64,000 nucleotides of DNA from Flavobacteriales bacterium. Its GTDB lineage: Bacteria; Bacteroidota; Bacteroidia; Flavobacteriales_F; PHOS-HE28. Shown piece by piece: positions 36,092 through 45,608 of this stretch. Location of the stretch: NCBI GenBank assembly GCA_016705545.1, contig JADIYA010000020.1, positions 1 through 64,000 of the forward strand. Reading direction: 5' to 3'. The notes below the pieces were generated by a model. The model was not told the DNA's origin and searched no databases. It saw only the letters and a program-made list of their open reading frames with translations. Numbering within the stretch: position 1 is the first letter of the stretch; each line of letters opens with the position of its first letter. A program made the translations under genes and the position numbers.

Positions 36092-37420
36092 TCAATAGAG
36101 GTCGAGCGCACGGCGCAGGTCGGCGCGCGTGGTGAGCAATTCGATCAGCCGCTGCACATACTGCTGCTGCGCGGCGAGGCTGTTGCCGCGCTCTTGGGTG
36201 AGCTCGAAGCTGCTGGCGGCACCTTGCCCGAACTTGATGCTGGTGCGCTCGGCGATGCGCTGGGCGAGCAGCAGGTTGCGCTCTTCCGTGCGGTAGTTCT
36301 CGAAGGCGGTGCGGGCCTGGCTGCGCGCGCGCTCCACCTCGGCCAGCAAGCGCTGCTCGGTGGCGGTGCGGTTCACTTCGACCTGCTTCACGGCGATGCT
36401 CGCCTGCTTCACCTTGTGATGCCTGCTGCCGCTGCTGATCACCGGTACATTCAGCTTCAGGCCCCAAACCGTGGTTGGATAGAATGGATACGTGCCACCG
36501 GGGTCGAAGTCGGGGCCGTTCCACACCTGCTGGTGGCTCAGGAAGCCGCCGAGGCTCGGCAGTTGCTTGCTGCGCTCGTTGCGCATGTTCAGCGTTTGCA
36601 GGCGCACCAGGGTCTCAGCGCCTTGGAGTTCGATATGCTGCGCGGGCTGGAAGGCTTGCTCGCTCAAGGCGGTCTCATCGGGATCGTTCAGCAGTGTTTT
36701 CAGATCGTCGGTGAGCGTGATGGGGGTGCCTTGCGGCGCACCGAGCGTGAGCGCGAGCAGCATGCGCGCCACGCTGGCCTGCTGCTGGAAGCTGTTCTTC
36801 AGGCTCGTGGTCTGATCTAGCTGGATGGTGAGCCGATCCACGTCGGTTTCCTCGAGGAATCCAGCATCGAGCATGGCGCGTGCTTCGCGCAGGCTCTGCT
36901 CGATCAGCGGGATGCCCTCGGCAGTGATGCGCGCGCCTTCTTCGGCCGCGAGCACGCCGTAGTATGCTTTGGCGGACTGGTTGCGCGCATCGGCACGCGC
37001 CTTCTCCAATTCCTCGCGGCTCTGCTGGGCCAGGGCCTTGGTGGCTTTCAGGCCGATCAGGTAGCTGCCATCGAAGAGCAATTGGCTGAGGGTGGCTCCG
37101 GCGCTGGCGTTCCAGGGCAACCCGAACTGCGCGGCAACGAATTCGGGGCCCTGACCCGGCGTGAAGAAGTTCGGGATCAGCTGCGTGGGCACGTCGATGA
37201 AGTTCTGCAGCTGCACTTCGCCGTTGATCTGCGGAAGGCCGATGGCGGTGATCTCCTTCACGCGGTGCTGCATCTTCTCAGCTTCCAGCGCACTCGCCTG
37301 CACGGCGTACGCCTGCTTCGCGGCCATGTCCATGGCTTCCTTTAGCGAGAGGCTGATGGGGCCTTGGGCTTGCGCGGCGATGGCCGCAGCGGATAAGAGG
37401 ATGGTGATGGCTGTTCTCAT
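36092..37420 (-). CDS. TolC family outer-membrane efflux channel
   Basis: A 442-aa protein with signal peptide MRTAITILLSAAAIAAQAQ. Two internally similar halves of long helices and short outer-membrane strands are visible: SLSLKEAMDMAAKQAYAVQAS at the start of one, LNVPVISSGSRHHKVKQASI and TEQRLLAEVERARSQARTAF in the second, as in TolC/NodT channels. Length is normal. The start codon shares a base with the stop of the TetR gene (TGATG), so translation is coupled. Confidence 0.94.
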   Translation of the reverse strand: MRTAITILLSAAAIAAQAQGPISLSLKEAMDMAAKQAYAVQASALEAEKMQHRVKEITAIGLPQINGEVQLQNFIDVPTQLIPNFFTPGQGPEFVAAQFGLPWNASAGATLSQLLFDGSYLIGLKATKALAQQSREELEKARADARNQSAKAYYGVLAAEEGARITAEGIPLIEQSLREARAMLDAGFLEETDVDRLTIQLDQTTSLKNSFQQQASVARMLLALTLGAPQGTPITLTDDLKTLLNDPDETALSEQAFQPAQHIELQGAETLVRLQTLNMRNERSKQLPSLGGFLSHQQVWNGPDFDPGGTYPFYPTTVWGLKLNVPVISSGSRHHKVKQASIAVKQVEVNRTATEQRLLAEVERARSQARTAFENYRTEERNLLLAQRIAERTSIKFGQGAASSFELTQERGNSLAAQQQYVQRLIELLTTRADLRRALDLY

Positions 37421-38034
37421 CAGGCGCGTTCTTTCTTGGCTTTCTTCTCGAGGCAGGCGACGCCCTTCTTGCTGGCGATGCCGCGGATGTGGTACTCGAA
37501 GTGCTTCCAGAGCACGTCGCTCAGGTTGAATCGGTCCGAAGGGAATACACGGCCGTCCCAAGTGGAGTCGATGCGCGCGATGTACAGGCGCGTGATCACC
37601 TCCACATCGAGATCCTCCCGATAGAGCCCCTCAGCGATGCCTTTGCGCAGGTTGGAGCTCACACAGGTGTACACATCCTCCTGCTCTCGCTGCTCCATGA
37701 TCTCCCACGCCTTGGGGTGGTACTTCTGAAGGTCGAACTGCACGCTGGGGTGCATGCTTCCGATCTGTCCCACGATGAACTTGGTGATCTCCTCGTTCTC
37801 GTCGATGGCGTTGAGGCCCCGTTCGCAGATGGCATTGATGGTCTCCCGGTGGAAGCCGCACACCGCGGCCACCGCCTGTTCCACCAGGTCGTTCTTGTCG
37901 GTGAAGTGCTCGTACAGCGTCTTCTTGCTCATGCGCAGCTGCGTGGCCACGTCGTCCATGGTCAGGCTCTTGATGCCCAAGCGCATGAAGAGCTTCAGCG
38001 ACTGCTCCAGGATCTCTTGCTTCTTCGGGTCCAT
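37420..38034 (-). CDS. TetR-family transcriptional repressor of the efflux operon
   Basis: A 204-aa regulator. The N-terminal HTH reads LKLFMRLGIKSLTMDDVATQ and LRMSKKTLYEHFTDKNDLV, typical for TetR. The C-terminal ligand-binding part is helical, with no close match recognised. It is the first gene of the efflux operon and overlaps the TolC start, so it probably autoregulates the operon and responds to a pump substrate. The start at 38034 (MDPKKQEIL) is used because the extra upstream residues are Cys/Arg-rich and unlike the family. Confidence 0.92.
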   Translation of the reverse strand: MDPKKQEILEQSLKLFMRLGIKSLTMDDVATQLRMSKKTLYEHFTDKNDLVEQAVAAVCGFHRETINAICERGLNAIDENEEITKFIVGQIGSMHPSVQFDLQKYHPKAWEIMEQREQEDVYTCVSSNLRKGIAEGLYREDLDVEVITRLYIARIDSTWDGRVFPSDRFNLSDVLWKHFEYHIRGIASKKGVACLEKKAKKERA

Positions 38035-38173
38035 TCCGGCGGGGTTGGGGAGGCGTTTTCGGAAGGGGGCGCAAACGTAGGGGACGCAGGAAACGAAATG
38101 CAACATGAATCGTTTCCGGTGTGATGAACGGTGCTATTGCTGGATGAGCACCCGATCTTTCGGCCCGACCCGC

Positions 38174-38917
38174 ATGCGCGCCGCCACCCTCTCCGTGGTC
38201 CTATGGGCCTTGTCCAGCGCGGCTTCCGCTCAATTCCAACCCATGTCCACCACCCCCATCGGCGCTGATCAACCGCTCACCATCGAGGTGTGGAGCGATG
38301 TGGTCTGCCCGTTCTGCTACATCGGCAAGCGCGAGCTCGAGAGCGCTTTATCCCGTTTCCCGCACCGCGATCAGGTGAAGGTGGTGTGGAAGAGCTTCGA
38401 GTTGGATGCCAATGCTCCCGACCGCGCCCCGCACGATACCTATGGCATGCTCATGGAACGCTACCGCATCGGCCGGGAAGAAGCCGTGGCGCGTGTGAGC
38501 GGTGTTACGCAACGCGCCGCCAGCCTTGGGCTGAAGTACGACTACGACAAGGTGATCGTAGGCTCCTCCTTTCAGGCGCACCGGTTGCTGCAATACGCCA
38601 AGAGCAAGGGCAAGGGCGATGCGATGAAAGAGCGGCTCTTCCGCGCCTACTTCACCGAGGGCAAGCACTTGGCCGATAAGCCCACGCTGGTGGCACTGGC
38701 GAAAGAGGTGGGTATCAATGCCGATGAAGTGCGCTACGACCTGGACAACGACGCTTGGGTCCGGGAGGTGCGCGCCGATGAGCAAGAGGCGCGACGGCTC
38801 GGGGTGAGCGGCGTGCCGTTCTTCGTGTTCGACCGGCGCTTCGCGGTGAGCGGGGCGCAATCAAGCGCCGTGTTCCGGCAAGCGCTGGAGAAAGCATGGG
38901 AAGTGAGCGGGAAGTGA
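38174..38917 (+). CDS. DsbA-family oxidoreductase, FrnE-like
   Basis: A 247-aa protein from the ATG at 38174. MRAATLSVVLWALSSAASAQ looks like a signal peptide; an internal ATG at 38243 would give a cytoplasmic form. The thioredoxin-fold active site is CPFC in EVWSDVVCPFCYIGKRELE. FELDANAPDRAPHDTYGML, SFQAHRLLQYAKSKGKGDAM and the cis-Pro region GVSGVPFFVFDRRFAVSGAQ are characteristic of the FrnE/2-hydroxychromene isomerase-like branch. A thiol oxidase or isomerase role is likely. It is divergent from the TetR gene; a palindrome follows its stop. Confidence 0.88.
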   Translation: MRAATLSVVLWALSSAASAQFQPMSTTPIGADQPLTIEVWSDVVCPFCYIGKRELESALSRFPHRDQVKVVWKSFELDANAPDRAPHDTYGMLMERYRIGREEAVARVSGVTQRAASLGLKYDYDKVIVGSSFQAHRLLQYAKSKGKGDAMKERLFRAYFTEGKHLADKPTLVALAKEVGINADEVRYDLDNDAWVREVRADEQEARRLGVSGVPFFVFDRRFAVSGAQSSAVFRQALEKAWEVSGK

Positions 38918-38935
38918 GCCGCAAGCCAGCAGGAC

Positions 38936-38953
38936 ATACCACGAGCGTGGTAT
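38936..38953. promoter_or_regulatory. Candidate operator, copy 1 (perfect ATACCAC-N4-GTGGTAT)
   Basis: ATACCAC GAGC GTGGTAT, perfect 7-bp arms, ending 34 bases before the ATG of the TPR kinase at 38988. Three more copies of the motif lie at 42978, 43817 and 54623. The position suits binding of a dimeric regulator at the promoter. Confidence 0.65.
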
Positions 38954-38987
38954 TGTGAATCGGAAAGCGCACCTTCACTTTCGCCCG

Positions 38988-41072
38988 ATGCGGATTCCCG
39001 TCTTCATAGCCCTTCTGTCCATTGCAAACGCGCTCATGGGCCAGAACCTGGACAGTTTGCGCAGCGCCTGCGCGGATCGCAGCCTACCGGACTCTGCTCG
39101 TTTCGTGGCCTGCAACGAATTGATCTGGGAAGGCTACCTGTTCAACGCGCCCGATACGGCCTACCTGCTGGCCGAACGCATGGAGTCCGAGGCGCGCGGA
39201 AAAGGGAACGATAGGTTCGTCGCAGTGGCCATCGATGCGAAGGCCGCCACTTGGTATGTCCGTGGACAATTCGAGTCCGCCCTTGATCTGTATCGGCAAT
39301 CACTGGCCATTCACCGGCGCCTCGGCGACAGAAACCGGCAGGCGGATGTGATGACCAACATGGCCGCCATGCATTCCTTCCTCGGCGCGAAGGACACGGC
39401 GCTGGTCCTCTATGAACAAGGGCTCCACGTTCATGAGGAGCTCAAGGACTCCGCTTCCATCGCCAACGACCTCAACAGCATCGGCACCATCCACATGATG
39501 CGGGGAGACCACGCGAGAGCGGTGGACCTGTATTCCCGTAGCCTGAAAATCCAAGAGGCGCTTCGCAATGATCGTGGCTTGGCCACCACCTTCATCAATA
39601 TCGGCTCCGTGTATATGGCTCAAGGCGACTACGGCAAGGCGCTGGAGCAATACGGCAGCGCCTCTGAGCTAGCCGAAAAACTGAATGATGCCCACCTCAC
39701 CGCCAAGGCCTTGATCGAAATGGGCACCTGTCACCAGGAGCTCGGTGATCTTGAACGCGCTTTGCGCCACTTCAATCGCAGCCTGGACCTGCGCAACTCA
39801 CTGGATGACCAGCATGGCATCGCGACCGCCTTGAACAGGATCGGCGAGGTCCAACGGAGGCAAGGGAGCACCGATGCGGCCATCGCCACTTTCCGGCGGA
39901 GCGCCGCGATCGCCGAGGAACAGGGTTCGCCGTTCAACGGAGGCACAGCATGGGCGGGCATCGGCAACGCGTTCCTGGATGAAAGCCGATATGTCGATGC
40001 ATTGAATGCCGCGCAGACTGCGCTTCCGCTCGCTGAAGGAGCAGAGGAGCTATCGCTGCACCGCGATGTGCTCCACCTCACCTACCGTGCGCTGAAGGAG
40101 CTCGGTCGGGAGCGCGAGGCCCTTGCCGTGCTGGAGAAGAGCATCGTGCTCAGCGATAGCTTGATGCGCGAGGAGAACCAGCGAGAGATCCTTCGCCATG
40201 AGTACGCCTATGCTTACGAGCAGCAGGCGATGGCAGACAGCCTTCGCAACCAAGAGGAAAAACTCGCAACAGCTGCTGCCCACCGTGAGCGCCGCAATCT
40301 CTTGCTCGGCAGCGTGGCCATCCTCTTCGTGCTCGGCCTGGCGCTGTTGGGGCGGGTGCGCTACATGGCGCGGGCGAACAAAGCCATTCTGGCAGCCCAG
40401 TCCAAGCTGGTGATCAGCGAAAGGCAACGCGAAGCAGAGCATGTGCGCAACCGGATCGCGAGCGACATCCACGACGACCTTGGAAGCGACCTGACGAAGC
40501 TGAGCCTGCTGGGCGATGAGATGAGGCGCACGGTAGCCGACCACGCCCATGCCACCGCGAAGCTCGCGAACCGCATCGTGGAGCTCTCACGCGATGCCAC
40601 CACCGCGCTCAGCGACATCGTGTGGGCCGCCGATCCCCATCAGGATACCGCCCATGGGCTCATCACGCGGTGCAGCGCCTATACCCACCGCATGCTGGAT
40701 GGAACGGGCCTGCAGCAGGACCTCCGGTTCGAGCACACCGGTCCCGACCTCATGCTCGACCCGGGCACCAAGCACGATGTGTTCCTGCTGCTGAAGGAAC
40801 TGGTGAACAATGCCGTGAAGCATGCTGGCGCCAAACGCATCGACGTATCGCTCACTACCGATGCGCAGCGCTTCCAATTGGCCGTTGCCGATGATGGCCT
40901 TGGCTTCGACCACGGCGCCGTGACGCCTGGCAACGGCCTGCGCTCCATCACCAGCCGCGCCAAGCGCATCGGTGCCGCCTTCATCGTGGACACCTCGCCA
41001 GGCAAAGGCACCCGGGTAAGGGTGGATGGTACTTGGGGCCAGGCATCATCGCCCGAGGGTCCTGCTGAATGA
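38988..41072 (+). CDS. TPR-repeat sensor histidine kinase
   Basis: 694 aa. Signal peptide MRIPVFIALLSIANALMGQ (the ATG at 38988 is preferred to an upstream GTG). Residues ~20-420 are tetratricopeptide repeats (for example AIANDLNSIGTIHMMRGDHA, GLATTFINIGSVYMAQGDYG), probably periplasmic. One membrane helix (LLLGSVAILFVLGLALLG, about 437-457) is followed by the H-box RIASDIHDDLGSDLTKLSLL (about 490), the N-box LLKELVNNAVKHAGA and the G-box ADDGLGFDHG. It matches kinases that pair with LuxR-type regulators; 47 bases before the next kinase and with the regulator at 43168 nearby. Confidence 0.92.
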   Translation: MRIPVFIALLSIANALMGQNLDSLRSACADRSLPDSARFVACNELIWEGYLFNAPDTAYLLAERMESEARGKGNDRFVAVAIDAKAATWYVRGQFESALDLYRQSLAIHRRLGDRNRQADVMTNMAAMHSFLGAKDTALVLYEQGLHVHEELKDSASIANDLNSIGTIHMMRGDHARAVDLYSRSLKIQEALRNDRGLATTFINIGSVYMAQGDYGKALEQYGSASELAEKLNDAHLTAKALIEMGTCHQELGDLERALRHFNRSLDLRNSLDDQHGIATALNRIGEVQRRQGSTDAAIATFRRSAAIAEEQGSPFNGGTAWAGIGNAFLDESRYVDALNAAQTALPLAEGAEELSLHRDVLHLTYRALKELGREREALAVLEKSIVLSDSLMREENQREILRHEYAYAYEQQAMADSLRNQEEKLATAAAHRERRNLLLGSVAILFVLGLALLGRVRYMARANKAILAAQSKLVISERQREAEHVRNRIASDIHDDLGSDLTKLSLLGDEMRRTVADHAHATAKLANRIVELSRDATTALSDIVWAADPHQDTAHGLITRCSAYTHRMLDGTGLQQDLRFEHTGPDLMLDPGTKHDVFLLLKELVNNAVKHAGAKRIDVSLTTDAQRFQLAVADDGLGFDHGAVTPGNGLRSITSRAKRIGAAFIVDTSPGKGTRVRVDGTWGQASSPEGPAE

Positions 41073-41118
41073 CTGCGGAGGAGATCGGAACCCCAGCACC
41101 AAACGCAATCGCTTCGTC

Positions 41119-42987
41119 ATGGCATATCTCCGAATCCTGCTGTTGGCCCTTGGCTGGGCGTCAATCACGGCAGCCCGCTCCCAGGCAAGCGAAATGGACA
41201 GCCTGCAACAAGTCCTGAAGTCGACCCCCATAACCGGGTCCTTGAAGGACACTACCCTCGCCCGATGGCACACGGAGCTTGCGGCCATGCTGAGCAAAGC
41301 AGGTGAACGCGACAGCGCAAGCACGCACGCACAAGCGGCCATCGCCATGCTTGTTCCCTTGTCCAAGCGCTTCAATCAAGAACGAAAGGTCCATCATCTC
41401 CTTGCGGTCGCCAATCGGCACGCCGGAAGGCTCCACTACTTCGGGAGCCGATATGCCGAGAGCTTGGAGCATATGCAGGTGGCTCATCGTCATGCACTGC
41501 AAGCCATGGACACCGTGGAACAGGGTCGCAGTCTTCTCTACATGGCGTATTGCTTCCGGGAGATGAGTGACACACAGCAAGCACTCGACTACACGCGCCG
41601 GGCCATCGCGGTGCTATCGAATACCTCTGCCCGGTCGGATCTTGGAACCTCAATCATGAATCTGGGCGGCATCTACTCCAATCAAGGCGTGCTCGACAGT
41701 GCGACGCATTACTTCCGTCGGGCGCTGTACGTGTTCCAAGGCATCGAATCCCGATCACAGATCGCAGCCGCCATGCTGAACATGGCCGAAGCCTTCAATA
41801 ACACCGGCCAACACGACTCCGCGCACTACTACCTGGATTTGGCCGCGCCATTCGCGCCGGCAATGAGCCCTCCGGCCCAAATTCGGTACAGCGGCATGAT
41901 GGGCAGGTCGCTGGTCATGCGCAAGCGCTTCACGGAAGGATTGGCGAAGCTGGAGGAGGCTGAGGAGATGGCCGATGGCAATCCATCGGACCTCGCCGTG
42001 ATCCTGCATGTGAAAGCGCTCGCCTATGCAGGCTTGCACGACATGCCCGCTGCGATGGCGGCATTGCGCGCGGGTGATGATGCGACGGTCGAGGACCTCG
42101 ACCTCGAGAAAGTGCAGGAGGTGACTGCCTTGCGCATGACCTTCGAGCAGGAGCGCGAAGCGGCGCTCGCTCAGGAACGCATCGTCGAGGAGCAGGAGCG
42201 TCGTAAGCTCGCATACGCCGCGTCGGCACTGCTGGGCATCGCCGTCGTTCTGCTCCTTGCGCTTGCCTGGATGCGCTCCCGATCGGCACGAGCCCTTCGT
42301 CTCAAGCATGAAGAGTTGCTCCGCGCCCAAGAGAAGCTCGTGCAAAGCGAGAAGCGGCGCGAAGCCGAGCAGGTGCGCACGCGGATCGCGCGCGATATCC
42401 ACGACGACATGGGCGGTGAATTGACCAAGATCCGCCTGTTCGGAGGTGAGGCCATGCACCTCTTGTGGAGCGATCCCGCACAGGCGGGCGCCGCCGTGGA
42501 GCGCATGGCGCGCTCGGCGCAGCTGGCGAGCGATTCCCTGCGCGACATCGTATGGGCCACTGATCCGCATTATGACACCAAGCAAGGAACATTGGACCAT
42601 GCGCGCGAACTGATCCAGCGCATGCTGGAGGGCAGCGGTCCGCAATACACGATGGACCTGCGGCTCGATGGTCCCGATGGCCCGGTGGACACCGTTTGGA
42701 AGCAGAACCTCATACGTATCCTCAAAGAAGCGCTGAACAATGCCCTGAAGCATGCGGAGGCTTCACGCATCGCGGTGTCAATAGCGCTTTCCGATGAGGG
42801 CTATCGTCTTTCCGTGCAAGATGATGGCCGCGGCCTTGACTCTTCCGGGTCGGGCGGCGGCAATGGCCTTCGGAACATGCGGGCCAGGGCCGCGAGCATG
42901 GGCGCGCGCTTCGATACGAGCACCCCGCCCGAAGGCGGATGCCGTATCGCGTTGCAAGGCACAGCGTTGGTTCCGGCATACCACTAA
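41119..42987 (+). CDS. TPR-repeat sensor histidine kinase
   Basis: 622 aa with signal peptide MAYLRILLLALGWASITAARS. TPR-like repeats to about 350 (LLYMAYCFREMSDTQQALDY, SIMNLGGIYSNQGVLDSATH), a DLDLEKVQEVTALRMTFEQE coiled coil, one membrane helix (about 365-385), then the H-box RIARDIHDDMGGELTKIRLF (about 422), N-box LKEALNNALKHAE and G-box QDDGRGLDSSGSGGGNGL. The periplasmic module is closely similar to that of the adenylate cyclase at 58818. The first kinase ends 46 bases upstream; the stop codon overlaps palindrome copy 2. Confidence 0.92.
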   Translation: MAYLRILLLALGWASITAARSQASEMDSLQQVLKSTPITGSLKDTTLARWHTELAAMLSKAGERDSASTHAQAAIAMLVPLSKRFNQERKVHHLLAVANRHAGRLHYFGSRYAESLEHMQVAHRHALQAMDTVEQGRSLLYMAYCFREMSDTQQALDYTRRAIAVLSNTSARSDLGTSIMNLGGIYSNQGVLDSATHYFRRALYVFQGIESRSQIAAAMLNMAEAFNNTGQHDSAHYYLDLAAPFAPAMSPPAQIRYSGMMGRSLVMRKRFTEGLAKLEEAEEMADGNPSDLAVILHVKALAYAGLHDMPAAMAALRAGDDATVEDLDLEKVQEVTALRMTFEQEREAALAQERIVEEQERRKLAYAASALLGIAVVLLLALAWMRSRSARALRLKHEELLRAQEKLVQSEKRREAEQVRTRIARDIHDDMGGELTKIRLFGGEAMHLLWSDPAQAGAAVERMARSAQLASDSLRDIVWATDPHYDTKQGTLDHARELIQRMLEGSGPQYTMDLRLDGPDGPVDTVWKQNLIRILKEALNNALKHAEASRIAVSIALSDEGYRLSVQDDGRGLDSSGSGGGNGLRNMRARAASMGARFDTSTPPEGGCRIALQGTALVPAYH

Positions 42988-42995
42988 TGTGGTAT
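42978..42995. promoter_or_regulatory. Candidate operator, copy 2 (perfect ATACCAC-N4-GTGGTAT)
   Basis: ATACCAC TAAT GTGGTAT, perfect 7-bp arms, overlapping the stop codon of the second kinase and 172 bases before the response regulator start. Confidence 0.6.
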
Positions 42996-43167
42996 TCCAC
43001 CGAAGGGAGGCGGCGTGTTGCTTCGGCGTCAACATATCCTTTCCTCCGCATGATGTTCTGTGCGATGGCGATCGCGCCTTCGCCCTGAAGGTCTTGGGCG
43101 CTTGCTGGTTCGGTGCCAACGGTTAGCTTAGGCAGCGATTCCGGATACGTGTGCCCGGACCTTGCGC

Positions 43168-43809
43168 ATGAGCGAATCGAACATCCGTGTCATCATCGTA
43201 GAGGACGACACTGAGATCCGAGATTTGATGCGGCGGTCCTTGGAGCGAGAGGCTGGGCTCCGTGTGGTTGGCTTGTTCGGCGATGCCGAAGGCTTCCTGG
43301 AGCGCTTCGAGGAGCTGGAGCCGGACGTGGTGCTGATGGATATCGGCTTGCCGGACATGAGCGGCATCGAGTGCGTGGCCAAGGCGAAGCCCATGCGCCC
43401 GCAGACCCAATTCCTCATGAGCACGGTCTTCGAGAATCCGGCATTCATCTTCCAGGCCTTGTGCGCCGGTGCAACGGGCTACCTGGTGAAGAATGCCGGA
43501 CAGGAGCAATTGGCCATCGCCGTTCGCGAGCTGCACGAGGGCGGCTCCCCCATGTCATCGACCATCGCGCGGCTGGTGGTGGACTCCTTCCAGAACGGCG
43601 TGAAGACAAGGATCCAGGACCACGCCCTCACGGATCGGGAAAAGGGCATCTTGGACCAATTGGCCCAAGGCCTGATGTACAAGGAGATCGCCGCCAAGAC
43701 GGGCATCAGCACCGAGACCGTGCGCAAGCACGTGCGCAACATCTACGAGAAGCTGCAGGTGGGCTCCCGCATGGAGGCCATCCGGAAGGTGTACCCCAAC
43801 GGCTACTGA
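43168..43809 (+). CDS. LuxR/NarL-type response regulator
   Basis: 213 aa from the ATG at 43168. The receiver has the acidic residues in IIVEDDTEIR, the phospho-acceptor aspartate in VVLMDIGLPDMSG and the conserved lysine in GYLVKNAG. The HTH reads LTDREKGILDQLAQGLMYKE and TGISTETVRKHVRNIYEKL (about 150-205). Directly downstream of the two TPR kinases in the same orientation, it is the obvious partner. It is also the best candidate to bind the palindromes at 38936, 42978, 43817 and 54623, which is inference. Confidence 0.93.
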   Translation: MSESNIRVIIVEDDTEIRDLMRRSLEREAGLRVVGLFGDAEGFLERFEELEPDVVLMDIGLPDMSGIECVAKAKPMRPQTQFLMSTVFENPAFIFQALCAGATGYLVKNAGQEQLAIAVRELHEGGSPMSSTIARLVVDSFQNGVKTRIQDHALTDREKGILDQLAQGLMYKEIAAKTGISTETVRKHVRNIYEKLQVGSRMEAIRKVYPNGY

Positions 43810-43816
43810 GTGTGCC

Positions 43817-43834
43817 CTACTACTGACGTGGTAT
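43817..43834. promoter_or_regulatory. Candidate operator, copy 3 (degenerate left arm)
   Basis: CTACTAC TGAC GTGGTAT: right arm perfect, left arm five of seven matches. It lies seven bases after the regulator stop and 62 bases before the likely start of the outer-membrane barrel gene at 43896. Confidence 0.5.
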
Positions 43835-43895
43835 TTCCCGGGCAATCGTACGCCGGTTGCTTTGGCCGTCAGCATGCCCACGCATGCGATGGCAT

Positions 43896-45605
43896 ATGCT
43901 CAGCGTTCGACAAGCAGTCAATCGGCTCAAGGGGGCATTGCTCCTTTCCGGCTTGCTGGCACATGCCACGAGCCCGGCTCAGGACCTCGGGCAGATCGGC
44001 AACAGGAAGCCCTTCGCGCTGAGCGGCAGCCTCTCGCTGCAAGGGGGCCCTTACTTCTACAGCGGCGACGGCACGGCGCGCAACCTGCCCTACTTCTGGA
44101 ACAGCACGGGCACATTGACGTTGTCGTTGTGGGGCTGGCAGGCGCCATTCAGCTACTCGGTGGGCTCACAGGAGCGCTCGTGGACCCAGCCATTCAACCG
44201 ATACGGCGTCAGCCCCTATTACAAATGGATCAAGCTGCATCTCGGCTTCCGCAGCATGCGCTTCAATCCTTACACCTTCGCCGGCCTTCAGTTCTACGGC
44301 GCAGGCGTGGAGCTACAGCCAAGGGGATTCCGCTTCTCTGCTTTTTACGGACGCTTCAACAAGCCGATCGCTCAGGACACCTTGGGGTCGATCATCCCCG
44401 TACCCGCATACCGGCGCATGGGCATGGGCGTGAAGATCGGGGTGGGCAGCCGCCGGACGTTCGTTGATCTGATGGTGTTCCGAGCTGTGGATGACACCGC
44501 CTCCATCCCGGAGGTCTCAGGCAACCGCAGCATCGCGCCGAAGGAGAACATCGCCGTGGGGCTCAGCGGACGCATCCCGCTGAGCAAGAAGCTCAGTTGG
44601 GACTTCGATGGCGGTGCCAGCGCCGTCACGGATGATGTGCGAGCGCCCGTGATGGAAGGCACCGATTTGCCTCGCTTCTCGCAAGGGATCTTCACCCCTC
44701 GGCTCACTACGCGACTGCTCTTCGCAGGCAACACCAGCCTTCGGTGGAACAGCCGATACATGGATATGCGCCTGCTCTACAAGGAAGTGGAGCCCAACTA
44801 CCGCTCACTCGGCGCATTTTACCAGCAGACCGACATCCGCTCGGTGACCGTGGAGCCGACGGTGCGAATAATGAACGGCAAGCTGCGCGTGAGCGGGAGC
44901 TATGGCCTGCAGCAGGACAACATACGCGGCACCAAGGTGACCACTTCCGTGCGCCGCATCGGATCGGCCAGTGCCAACTGGAACCCGGGCCGAAGCTATG
45001 CCCTCGATGCAAGCTTCTCCAATTACGGCATCGCTCAAGAAGCTGGCCTTCGCGTGCTGAACGATACGTTCCGGGTCGCGCAAGTGAACCGCGTGTACTC
45101 CTTATCGCAGCGGGTGACCTTGATCAACAAGGTGCGGACCTGGACCGTGATGCTGACTGGCGGCTACCAGCAGCTGGTGGACCTGAACCCCTTCGGCACC
45201 TTCTCCAGCGCAGAGAACGAGGTGATGTACGCGAACCTCCACATCGGCCGCATCCGCATGCGCGATAACCTGATGGTGAACGGCGGCCTCAACGCCAACC
45301 GGAACAGCACCATCGGCGGCACGTTCCTGCTCGTTGGTCCTTCGCTCGGCTTCTCCCGGCCATTGGCCAAGCAGAAGCTCATGGTCGCGCTCTCAGCCAG
45401 CTACAACAAAGCCCTGCAGGAAGGGCGCGATGCGGGCACCACGGTGAACGCCAACCACACGCTCCAATACCGCGTGGGCAAAGCGCACCGCTTGCAACTC
45501 ACCATCAGCGCCCTGCAGAACAAGACCTCCTTCGTTGCCGCACGTGAATTCACCGAAGTACGGATCATGGGCGGCTATGTGCTCACCTTCCAAACAAAGT
45601 CCTGA
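43896..45605 (+). CDS. Predicted large outer-membrane beta-barrel protein
   Basis: 569 aa from MLSVRQAVNRLKGALLLSGL, a signal-peptide-like start (an in-frame ATG at 43884 is an alternative). The whole mature part consists of regularly alternating amphipathic strands and short turns (for example LRVSGSYGLQQDN, SASANWNPGRSYALDASFSN, TWTVMLTGGYQQL) and ends VRIMGGYVLTFQTKS, consistent with a 20-plus-strand outer-membrane barrel. I recognise no family. It ends three bases before the giant TANFOR-like gene, so it may be its outer-membrane partner. Confidence 0.75.
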   Translation: MLSVRQAVNRLKGALLLSGLLAHATSPAQDLGQIGNRKPFALSGSLSLQGGPYFYSGDGTARNLPYFWNSTGTLTLSLWGWQAPFSYSVGSQERSWTQPFNRYGVSPYYKWIKLHLGFRSMRFNPYTFAGLQFYGAGVELQPRGFRFSAFYGRFNKPIAQDTLGSIIPVPAYRRMGMGVKIGVGSRRTFVDLMVFRAVDDTASIPEVSGNRSIAPKENIAVGLSGRIPLSKKLSWDFDGGASAVTDDVRAPVMEGTDLPRFSQGIFTPRLTTRLLFAGNTSLRWNSRYMDMRLLYKEVEPNYRSLGAFYQQTDIRSVTVEPTVRIMNGKLRVSGSYGLQQDNIRGTKVTTSVRRIGSASANWNPGRSYALDASFSNYGIAQEAGLRVLNDTFRVAQVNRVYSLSQRVTLINKVRTWTVMLTGGYQQLVDLNPFGTFSSAENEVMYANLHIGRIRMRDNLMVNGGLNANRNSTIGGTFLLVGPSLGFSRPLAKQKLMVALSASYNKALQEGRDAGTTVNANHTLQYRVGKAHRLQLTISALQNKTSFVAAREFTEVRIMGGYVLTFQTKS

Positions 45606-45608
45606 TCC